Shown here piece after piece: positions 7,427 through 12,912 of a stretch of DNA of 12,912 bases. This stretch comes from Rhodoferax sp. (GTDB taxonomy: Bacteria; Pseudomonadota; Gammaproteobacteria; Burkholderiales; Burkholderiaceae_C). How positions within the stretch are numbered: position 1 is the first letter of the stretch; each line of letters opens with the position of its first letter. The notes beneath the pieces were generated by a model that was given only the letters and a program-made list of their open reading frames with translations, was not told where the DNA came from and did no database searches. A program made the translations under genes and the position numbers. The stretch is taken from NCBI GenBank assembly GCA_020048795.1, contig JAIFMA010000256.1, positions 1 through 12,912 on the forward strand, given 5' to 3'.

Positions 7427-7879
7427 ATGCAAATCATTCTGCTCGACAAGGTGGTGAACCTTGGTAACCTGGGTGAAATCGTCAAAGTCAAAGATGGTTA
7501 TGCCCGCAACTTTCTGATTCCGGCCGGTCGCGCCCGTCGTGCCACTGAGGCGGCCAAACAGGAGTTTGAAGCCCGCCGTGCCGAGCTTGAAAAAGTCGCT
7601 GCGGCCAAATTGGCGCAGGCCCAGGCTGTGGGTGAAAAGCTGGCAGGTACGACCTGTAAACTGACCCAGAAGGCTGGTGTGGACGGCCGTTTGTTTGGCT
7701 CTGTGACGAATGCTGACATTGCCGAAGAGTTGACCAAGAGTGGCTTTGCGGTCACCAAGGCACAGGTCCGGATGCCCACCGGCCCGATCAAGATCGTCAG
7801 TGACAGCACGGTGAGCGTGGCGTTGCACACCGACGTGGTGATCGACATCACGGTATCGGTTTACGGCGAAACAGCCTAA
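7427..7879 (+). CDS. rplI: 50S ribosomal protein L9
   Basis: The 150-residue L9 binds 23S rRNA near the L1 stalk and helps limit frameshifting. The N-terminal RNA-binding domain MQIILLDKVVNLGNLGEIV...VKDGYARNFLIPAGRA is intact. It is followed by the long connecting helix (about residues 42-75, rich in Ala, Glu and Lys) and the C-terminal domain with VDGRLFGSVTNADIAEEL. The length matches the usual 148-150 residues. AAAGGA (7413-7418) overlaps the rpsR stop codon and lies 8 bp before the ATG. It is the last gene of the operon; a strong terminator follows 19 bp after its stop. Confidence 0.98.
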   Translation: MQIILLDKVVNLGNLGEIVKVKDGYARNFLIPAGRARRATEAAKQEFEARRAELEKVAAAKLAQAQAVGEKLAGTTCKLTQKAGVDGRLFGSVTNADIAEELTKSGFAVTKAQVRMPTGPIKIVSDSTVSVALHTDVVIDITVSVYGETA

Positions 7880-7898
7880 ATCTCCGTCGCCTTGATCT

Positions 7899-7930
7899 AG
7901 CCGCCTCGGTGCAAGCCCTGGCGGCTTTTG
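7899..7930 (+). terminator. Intrinsic terminator of the rpsF-rplI operon
   Basis: AGCCGCC (7899-7905) pairs perfectly with GGCGGCT (7920-7926) around a 14-nt loop, and the descending arm runs into TTTT (7926-7929). It starts 19 bp after the rplI stop codon. The same 7-bp stem occurs in the bcp terminator. Confidence 0.85.
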
Positions 7931-7947
7931 TTCGTAGGTGCTGCCCT

Positions 7948-7977
7948 GTTTGCACAGCTTGTGCACAGCTTATAAGC
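7948..7977 (+). promoter_or_regulatory. Likely dnaB promoter with near-DnaA boxes and palindromes
   Basis: A sigma-70-like pair is TTTGCA (7949-7954), a 16-bp spacer and TATAAG (7971-7976). Overlapping it are two tandem copies of TGCACAGCTT (7951-7960 and 7962-7971; in the first copy the reading starts at the T of 7951), 11 bp apart. Each copy ends a 9-mer one mismatch from the DnaA box TTWTNCACA: GTTTGCACA (7948-7956) and TTGTGCACA (7959-7967). The 8-bp palindrome TGTGCACA (7960-7967) and the 10-bp palindrome GCTTATAAGC (7968-7977) also lie here. Binding of DnaA or any repressor is an inference. Confidence 0.45.
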
Positions 7978-8048
7978 ACTTGTTCCCCAGCCAATCACTC
8001 GACATCCTGGTTCCCACGCCTTAGCATTGGTGCCCGAAGGAATTTTCA

Positions 8049-9458
8049 ATGTCTGCCGTACTCTCCATCATCAACGACGAACAGGGGCTGGATCGTCAGG
8101 TTACCCAACTGCGCATTCCACCGCATTCGATTGAGGCTGAATCGAGTGTGCTGGGTGGCTTGCTGCTGGACAACGCTGCGTGGGACCGTGTCAGCGATGT
8201 GTTGACCGAACAGGATTTTTACCGTTACGAACATCGCGCGGTGTTTGGTGCCATGAGCGTCCTGATCAACGCGTCCAAACCGGCCGATGTGATCACGGTT
8301 TACGAGCAACTGCAAAGCGCCGGAAAATCAGAAGAGGTTGGTGGTCTGAGCTACCTGAATGCGTTGGCCCAGTATGTGCCAAGCGCCGGCAATATCCGCC
8401 GCTATGCGGAAATCGTGCGGGATCGATCCATTTTGCGCAAACTGGTGTCCACCAGTGAAGAGATTTCGGCCAATGCCTTCAGCCCAAAGGGCCGACCCGT
8501 GGCTTCCATTTTGGATGAGGCTGAGCAAAAGATTTTTAACATCGGCGAAGAAGGTGCCCGTACCAAGCAGGGCTTTCAGACCATGGACAAACTGGTGGTT
8601 GATTTGCTTGACCGGGTTCAGCAAATGGCCGACAACCCCAACGATGTGACCGGTGTGCCAACGGGCTTTTATGACCTGGATCGGATGACGGCGGGCTTGC
8701 AGGCAGGCGATCTGGTGGTACTGGCGGCGCGGCCTTCCATGGGCAAGACTGCCCTGGCCATCAATATAGCCGAGCATGTGGCCTTGAATGAAGGCCTGCC
8801 GGTCGCCGTGTTTTCCATGGAAATGGGGGCTGCGCAGTTGGCGGTGCGGATTGTGGGTTCGATTGGTCGCATCGATCAAGGGCACCTGCGCACCGGCAAG
8901 CTGACCGACGACGAGTGGCCACGCTTGACCGAGGCGATTGAGAAGTTGCGCACCATTTCGCTGCACATTGATGAGTCTGCCGGACTCACCTCCAGCGAAT
9001 TGCGCGCCAATGCAAGGCGTCTGTCGCGTCAATGCGGGCAGTTGGGCCTGATTGTGGTGGATTACTTGCAATTGATGAGTGGTTCGAATAGCAGTGACGG
9101 TGAAAACCGGGCTACCGAGTTGGGCGAGATTTCAAGGGGCCTCAAAATGCTGGCCAAAGAGCTGAAATGTCCGGTGATCGCACTGTCGCAGCTCAACCGC
9201 AGTGTCGAGACCCGCCCGGATAAGCGACCCATGATGAGTGATTTGCGTGAATCGGGTGCCATTGAGCAGGATGCCGACATCATCATGTTCATCTACCGCG
9301 ACGAGTACTACACCAAGGATGCCTGCAAAGAGCCCGGTGTGGCCGAGGTGATCATAGCCAAGCAGCGTAACGGACCGACCGGTGTGGTCAAGTTGACGTT
9401 CCTGAGCAAGATTACCAAATTTGAATCCCTGGCCACCGGAGTCAGCGGGGACTTCTAA
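8049..9458 (+). CDS. dnaB: Replicative DNA helicase DnaB
   Basis: The 469-residue protein (E. coli DnaB has 471) is the hexameric 5'-3' helicase that drives the replication fork. The N-terminal helical domain begins near IPPHSIEAESSVLGGLLLDN (23-42). The C-terminal RecA-like motor has Walker A ARPSMGKT (227-234), SMEM with the catalytic Glu258, Walker B LIVVDYLQLM (334-343), the SQLNR sensor (380-384) and FIYRDEYY with the probable arginine finger Arg417. There is no intein, which is worth stating because dnaB is a common intein site. AAGGA (8037-8041) lies 7 bp before the ATG. It is transcribed from its own upstream region after the rplI terminator, and it abuts the convergent phoH-family gene: its TAA ends at 9458 and the other stop begins at 9459. 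Confidence 0.98.
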   Translation: MSAVLSIINDEQGLDRQVTQLRIPPHSIEAESSVLGGLLLDNAAWDRVSDVLTEQDFYRYEHRAVFGAMSVLINASKPADVITVYEQLQSAGKSEEVGGLSYLNALAQYVPSAGNIRRYAEIVRDRSILRKLVSTSEEISANAFSPKGRPVASILDEAEQKIFNIGEEGARTKQGFQTMDKLVVDLLDRVQQMADNPNDVTGVPTGFYDLDRMTAGLQAGDLVVLAARPSMGKTALAINIAEHVALNEGLPVAVFSMEMGAAQLAVRIVGSIGRIDQGHLRTGKLTDDEWPRLTEAIEKLRTISLHIDESAGLTSSELRANARRLSRQCGQLGLIVVDYLQLMSGSNSSDGENRATELGEISRGLKMLAKELKCPVIALSQLNRSVETRPDKRPMMSDLRESGAIEQDADIIMFIYRDEYYTKDACKEPGVAEVIIAKQRNGPTGVVKLTFLSKITKFESLATGVSGDF

Positions 9459-11129
9459 TCAAAGCACTTCGCTGGCAAAGTCGGCCAGCCTGGAACGTTC
9501 CCCGCGTGCCAGTGTGATGTGTCCACTGTGTTGCCAACCCTTGAACTTGTCCACTGCGTAGGTCAGGCCTGATGAACCTTCGGTCAGGTAGGGTGTGTCA
9601 ATCTGGGCGATGTTGCCCATGCAGATGATCTTGGTGCCAGGGCCGGCTCGGGTAATCAAGGTTTTCATCTGTTTGGGTGTCAGGTTTTGCGCCTCGTCGA
9701 TGATCACATATTTGTTCAAAAACGTGCGCCCGCGCATGAAGTTCATGCTTTTGATCTTGATGCGGCTGCGGATCAGCTCGTTGGTGGCGGCGCGGCCCCA
9801 TTCACCGGCGGCAGTGTCAGTTTTACCCAGCACTTCGAGGTTGTCATCGAGCGCACCCATCCAAGGGCCCATTTTTTCTTCTTCTGTTCCTGGCAGAAAG
9901 CCGATGTCCTCTCCGACACTGACGGTGGCGCGGGTGACGATGATCTCGGTGTAACGCCGCTCGTCGAGCACCTGGGTCAGGCCCGAGGCCAGCGCCAGCA
10001 GGGTTTTGCCGGTACCCGCCTGACCGGTCAGGGTGACAAAGTCCACCTCTGGGTCCATCAGCAGGTTCATGGCAAAGTTTTGCTCCCGGTTGCGGGTGGT
10101 GATGCCCCAGACCGAGTTTTTCAGGTGGGTAAAGTCACGCAACGTTCTGAACACGGCCACCTCGCCCCGAATTTCTGTAACCTTGGCGTACAGGCTGGGC
10201 TCACCCGGTGCCTCAAAAAAGACAAACTGGTTGACCAGCAGTTGTGGCACCACCGGGCCGCTGATCCGGTAAAAGGTGTGTGCACCCTGTTGCCAGCTTT
10301 CGACTGTGCTGCCATGAGTGCTCCAGAAATCAACCGGCAAGGCGTAGGCACCCGAGTACAGCAGGTCGCCGTCTTCCAGCGTCTTGTCGTTCTGGTAGTC
10401 GTCAGTCGATAAACCCAAGGCACGGGCCTTGACACGCATGTTGATGTCTTTGGACACCAGCACCACCTCGCGCGGGGCATGCTGTTTGCGCAGTGCTTCA
10501 ACAACACCCAGAATCTGGTTGTCTGCCTTGCCTTGGGGAAGGCTGGTGGGCAGCTCGTAATTGAGCGACTGGGTCTGAAAAAACAGACGACCGCGGGCAT
10601 CGGGATGTCCGGTTGCACTCAGCGGCAAACCGGTGGTGATATCTCCCCCCTGGTGTTCAGCCAGCGCGTCCAGTGAGCGACTGGTTTGCCGCCCGTTACG
10701 GGCCACCTCGGTCATGCCTTTCTTGTGGGCATCGAGTTCTTCGAGCACGATCATGGGCAGAAAAATGTCGTGCTCTTCAAATCGGAACAGGCAGCTTGGA
10801 TCATGCAGCAGCACATTGGTATCCAGCACAAAAAGCTTGGCGGGTTCCTGGACGTGCCTGGCCCTGGTTTTTGTTCTGGTTGGTGGCACCGGCCTGACCA
10901 TTGGCGTTGGCAGTGCGGCATCAGTCAATGGCAACAGATTTTCGCTGCTCAATGCCGCCGGTGCTTCAATGGGCGGTGGGTTTGAAGTCTGGACGGCTAC
11001 GCGAGTGGGTCGCGCAAGCGTGGCAGCCTTGTTGGGGTCATTTCTTGTTCGGAGCTTTGCAACCGGTGCCTCCAGGTCTTTCAAGGACAACAAGGCAGCA
11101 CGTTTGCTGGGGGCTGTGGGCAAGGGCAT
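9459..11129 (-). CDS. PIN-PhoH family protein (RNase-like PIN domain plus PhoH ATPase)
   Basis: This is a 556-residue cytoplasmic protein with two recognisable domains. The PIN domain starts at FVLDTNVLLHDP (100-111), with acidic residues Asp103, Glu130/131 and Asp228 (SKDINMRVKARALG) placed as in PIN nucleases. The PhoH ATPase domain has Walker A GQAGTGKT (369-376), TRATVSVGEDIGFLPG (399-414), Walker B YVIIDEAQN (474-482) and a C-terminal ARGERSRLADFASEVL. PIN-PhoH proteins such as mycobacterial PhoH2 have ATP-dependent RNA unwinding and cleavage activities; the role here is inferred. Residues 1-96 are rich in Pro, Ala and Thr and match no domain I know. The ATG at 11129 is preceded by GGGAG at suitable spacing. 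It is convergent with dnaB and downstream of bcp, from which a terminator separates it. Confidence 0.9.
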   Translation of the reverse strand: MPLPTAPSKRAALLSLKDLEAPVAKLRTRNDPNKAATLARPTRVAVQTSNPPPIEAPAALSSENLLPLTDAALPTPMVRPVPPTRTKTRARHVQEPAKLFVLDTNVLLHDPSCLFRFEEHDIFLPMIVLEELDAHKKGMTEVARNGRQTSRSLDALAEHQGGDITTGLPLSATGHPDARGRLFFQTQSLNYELPTSLPQGKADNQILGVVEALRKQHAPREVVLVSKDINMRVKARALGLSTDDYQNDKTLEDGDLLYSGAYALPVDFWSTHGSTVESWQQGAHTFYRISGPVVPQLLVNQFVFFEAPGEPSLYAKVTEIRGEVAVFRTLRDFTHLKNSVWGITTRNREQNFAMNLLMDPEVDFVTLTGQAGTGKTLLALASGLTQVLDERRYTEIIVTRATVSVGEDIGFLPGTEEEKMGPWMGALDDNLEVLGKTDTAAGEWGRAATNELIRSRIKIKSMNFMRGRTFLNKYVIIDEAQNLTPKQMKTLITRAGPGTKIICMGNIAQIDTPYLTEGSSGLTYAVDKFKGWQHSGHITLARGERSRLADFASEVL

Positions 11130-11170
11130 GAATACTCCCGGAAATGGGGTGAAAAAACGCTGTGCAGAAG

Positions 11171-11201
11171 CAAAACAGCCGCCATGTCACCAGGGCGGCT
11201 G
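11171..11201 (-). terminator. Intrinsic terminator downstream of bcp
   Basis: On the minus strand, CAGCCGCC (11201-11194) pairs perfectly over 8 bp with GGCGGCTG (11183-11176) around a 10-nt loop, followed directly by TTTTG. It lies about 117 nt after the bcp stop codon and only 41 nt before the phoH-family start codon. Confidence 0.8.
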
Positions 11202-11202
11202 C

Positions 11203-11230
11203 GTTATGTGTCAAAAGTCTGTTTTGTCAA
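11203..11230 (-). promoter_or_regulatory. Likely promoter of the PIN-PhoH gene
   Basis: On the minus strand there is a perfect TTGACA -35 (11230-11225), a 16-bp spacer and CATAAC as -10 (11208-11203; 4 of 6 matches). The predicted start near 11196 lies inside the ascending arm of the bcp terminator, so transcripts made here would lack the first bases of that hairpin. A second TTGACA occurs inside the spacer but has no good -10. Confidence 0.5.
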
Positions 11231-11317
11231 CAACATGCAAAGATTATGCCCGACCGCCAAGACAATCCGACAGCAGCCGCTCCAGCCGGGCTGGCGAATT
11301 TCACGCGGGACACCGAT

Positions 11318-11803
11318 CTAGGCGAGGGCGGGTGCCTCCTTGAGGTTTTTCACCGACTGCAGCACATCATCGACATGTCCAGGCACTTTCAGGCCACGCC
11401 ATTCATCCTTGAGGATGCCGTCAGCACCAATCAAAAAGGTACTGCGCTCGATACCCTTGACCTTTTTGCCATACATGATCTTGTTTTTGACCACGCCAAA
11501 CATGTGGCACATTTTTTCTTCGGTGTCAGCGATCAGTTCAAAAGGCAGCTCGAGCTTTTGTTTGAACTCATCGTGCGACCGCATGTTGTCGCGCGAAACC
11601 CCAAAAACGGTGGCACCAGCCTTGACAAATTCCTTGTATTTGTCGCGGAATTCCATGGCTTCGGTGGTACAGCCCGGGGTGTTATCTTTTGGATAGAAAT
11701 ACAGGATGACGATGCGGCCCAAGTGGGAGGTATGGGTCACCCTGACCCCTCCTGTGGCATTGGACTCGAATTCAGGGATGGGTTTATTGACAACAATCGC
11801 CAT
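11318..11803 (-). CDS. bcp: Thioredoxin-dependent peroxiredoxin, Bcp/PrxQ type
   Basis: The 161-residue protein reduces hydrogen peroxide and organic hydroperoxides using thioredoxin. The active-site motif FYPKDNTPGCTTEAMEFRD (36-54) carries the peroxidatic Cys45 with the usual Thr and Pro around it, and ERSTFLIGADGILKDEWR (119-136) is the conserved C-terminal core. The resolving cysteine found five residues later in E. coli Bcp is replaced by Met50. The only other cysteine is Cys99 (EEKMCHMFGV). The start ATG at 11803 gives a normal length, and AGAAG just upstream is a modest ribosome binding site. It lies 99 bp after the Mth938-domain gene on the same strand, possibly in one transcript, and ends before a clear terminator. 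Confidence 0.95.
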   Translation of the reverse strand: MAIVVNKPIPEFESNATGGVRVTHTSHLGRIVILYFYPKDNTPGCTTEAMEFRDKYKEFVKAGATVFGVSRDNMRSHDEFKQKLELPFELIADTEEKMCHMFGVVKNKIMYGKKVKGIERSTFLIGADGILKDEWRGLKVPGHVDDVLQSVKNLKEAPALA

Positions 11804-11902
11804 GTTTCTTCTATCTCGTGTGACAGGATGCGTCGGTCTCTCAAGTCGTGGACACTATCCTATTGGAAGCGCTGCTGCGCCCTCGACTGCAAGTTTGTTA
11901 TT

Positions 11903-12271
11903 TTACTGCATCAGCAAGGCGACCGCTACACAGCGGCCTTCGCCGGCCAAAATGTTGTAGGTTCGGCAGGCGGCCTGGGTATCCATGGTTTCCATGCCGA
12001 TCTGGCGCTCGATCAGCGAACGCGACAACGAGGGTGCCGGGAAACGCAATCGCGGTCCGCTGCCGAAAATCACCAGCTCGGTCTGAAGTTGGACCAACTG
12101 CTCAAAATGGCTGGCGGTCAGATCCTCAAAACGGTCGCAGTTCCAGTCGATGCGCTCACCGCGCGAACCAAGAATCACACTGCGGGTGAGCTTTATTGAG
12201 CCGACCTGAATCCAGCCAGGACCATAGGCCGCGATGGACTGGACGGTAATGATGTCGGGGTGATACTTCAT
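11903..12271 (-). CDS. Mth938-like (DUF498) domain protein
   Basis: The 122-residue protein matches the Mth938/DUF498 family, small alpha/beta proteins that include the mitochondrial complex I assembly factor NDUFAF3. The bacterial function is not established. Visible family features are IAAYGPGWIQVGSIKLTRSV, the central VIFGSGPRLRFPAP segment (67-80) and METMDTQAACRTYNILAGEG (93-112) near the C-terminus. The length is typical. The ATG at 12271 is the natural start, though no clear Shine-Dalgarno precedes it. It is divergent from alaA across 115 bp and upstream of bcp on the same strand; this three-gene grouping recurs, to my knowledge, in Burkholderiales. Confidence 0.88.
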   Translation of the reverse strand: MKYHPDIITVQSIAAYGPGWIQVGSIKLTRSVILGSRGERIDWNCDRFEDLTASHFEQLVQLQTELVIFGSGPRLRFPAPSLSRSLIERQIGMETMDTQAACRTYNILAGEGRCVAVALLMQ

Positions 12272-12305
12272 GGCGAGGATGAGGCTTGAAAGTCAGGCGC
12301 ATGTA

Positions 12306-12353
12306 AGGGCGCCCTGAGTGGGTCGGGCAGAAAAACTGTGGTCAAATTATAGG
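12306..12353 (+). promoter_or_regulatory. Possible alaA promoter region with palindrome
   Basis: The 115-bp divergent gap holds a perfect 10-bp palindrome AGGGCGCCCT (12306-12315) and a -10-like TATAGG (12348-12353) within GTCAAATTATAGG. No good -35 is seen at standard spacing. The rest of the gap shows nothing else I can support. Confidence 0.3.
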
Positions 12354-12386
12354 TTTCGCCGCCTTACAGCCATCTCCGGAGGGACT

Positions 12387-12912
12387 TTGAAAACCATTCG
12401 CAAATCAGCCAAACTGGCCAACGTGCTCTATGACATCCGTGGCCCGATCATGGATGCCGCGCGCCAGATGGAAGACGAGGGCCAGAAGATCATCAAACTC
12501 AATTTGGGCAACCTGGCGGTGTTTGGTTTTGATGCGCCCGAAGAGATCCAGCAGGACATGATCCGCAACCTGCCCAATTCGGCAGGTTACTCTGATAGCA
12601 AGGGCATTTTTGCAGCACGCAAGGCCGTCATGCATGAAACCCAGAAACAGGGCGTGCCAGGGGTCACACTCGACGATATTTATCTGGGTAATGGTGCCAG
12701 TGAACTCATTACCATGGCCACCAATGCCTTGCTCGACAATGGCGACGAGTTGCTGCTACCCATGCCCGATTACCCCTTGTGGACGGCTTCCGCCAGTTTG
12801 TCGGGGGGTACGCCGGTGCATTATCTGTGCGACGAGGGCAATGGCTGGATGCCCGATCTGGCTGACATCAGGTCCAAGGTCACCTCGCGCACCAAGGGTA
12901 TTGTGGTGATCA
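12387..12912 (+). CDS. alaA: Alanine-synthesizing transaminase AlaA (5' part, cut by window end)
   Basis: The first 175 codons of a PLP-dependent class I/II aminotransferase that makes alanine from pyruvate, with glutamate as donor. The sequence tracks AlaA of E. coli closely: KSAKLANVLYDIRGPI (6-21), YSDSKGIFAARKAV, DDIYLGNGASELI, LPMPDYPLWTASASLSGG and VHYLCDEG. The PLP-binding lysine lies beyond the window, so catalytic completeness cannot be judged. I chose a TTG start at 12387 because GGAGG (12378-12382) is just 4 bp upstream and the translation MKTIRKSAKLANVLYDIRG matches the family N-terminus. The first in-frame ATG, at 12450, would remove conserved residues. It is divergent from the Mth938-domain gene. 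Nearby ppsA also uses pyruvate, but nothing links the two beyond that. Confidence 0.93.
   Translation, partial: MKTIRKSAKLANVLYDIRGPIMDAARQMEDEGQKIIKLNLGNLAVFGFDAPEEIQQDMIRNLPNSAGYSDSKGIFAARKAVMHETQKQGVPGVTLDDIYLGNGASELITMATNALLDNGDELLLPMPDYPLWTASASLSGGTPVHYLCDEGNGWMPDLADIRSKVTSRTKGIVVI

Noticed and set aside
7112..7966. 284-codon minus-strand frame across rpsR and rplI
   Set aside because: It lies opposite two conserved ribosomal genes and their terminator, and has no family resemblance.
8049..9458. Intein within dnaB
   Set aside because: The protein is full length at 469 residues with contiguous Walker A and B regions and no insertion.
9471..9489. GCTGGC/GCCAGC hairpin just after dnaB as a terminator
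   Set aside because: The 6-bp stem lies within the coding sequence of the opposing gene and has no T run on either side.
11865..11880. GCGC-TGCT-GCGC short hairpin between bcp and the Mth938-domain gene
   Set aside because: Only 4 bp in the stem and no T run; likely chance, and the two genes may be co-transcribed.
11162..12199. 345-codon plus-strand frame across bcp and the Mth938-domain gene
   Set aside because: It mirrors both real genes on the other strand; composition is shadow-like and it crosses their intergenic gap and a terminator.

Overview
The window reads as an ordinary chromosomal stretch of a betaproteobacterium, most likely Burkholderiales (Comamonadaceae-like). The basis is the rpsF-priB-rpsR-rplI operon with priB retained, the PEP synthase/PSRP divergent pair, and the bcp - Mth938-domain gene - alaA order. 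Family-level placement is an inference from gene content and protein similarity I recognise; I could not run a search. Nearly every base is explained by well-known housekeeping genes, and I see no phage, transposon, CRISPR array, tRNA or rRNA.

Layout. (1) 1-482: the probable last codons of an upstream gene, then a GlcG/HbpS-family small protein. (2) 494-6293: a carbon-metabolism block. ppsR, the kinase/phosphorylase regulating PEP synthase, points left. ppsA (PEP synthase) points right and is followed 45 bp later by a large sodium/solute symporter. That symporter is an apparent one-chain fusion of the small (DUF4212) and large (VC_2705-type) subunits that are separate proteins in many bacteria. 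It also carries a coiled-coil insertion and an EF-hand-like loop. Uptake of an organic acid, PEP synthesis and PEP synthase regulation would fit together as a gluconeogenic module. (3) 6297-7930: a promoter with a perfect TATAAT, a structured leader, rpsF, priB, rpsR, rplI and an intrinsic terminator. (4) 7948-9458: a dense repeat/palindrome promoter region and dnaB, the replicative helicase. (5) 9459-11129: a PIN-PhoH ATPase gene, convergent with dnaB with no base between the two stop codons. (6) 11171-12271: a leftward pair, an Mth938-domain protein followed by a Bcp/PrxQ peroxiredoxin, ending in an intrinsic terminator that overlaps the likely phoH promoter. (7) 12387-end: the 5' part of alaA (alanine-forming aminotransferase), starting at TTG and cut by the window edge.

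The parts most worth a second look are regulatory or architectural: the fused symporter with its extra modules, the rpsF leader with mutually exclusive pairings that include the ribosome binding site, the dnaB promoter with two near-DnaA-box sequences one helical turn apart, and the promoter nested in the bcp terminator. I found no convincing evidence of a wholly new multi-gene system.
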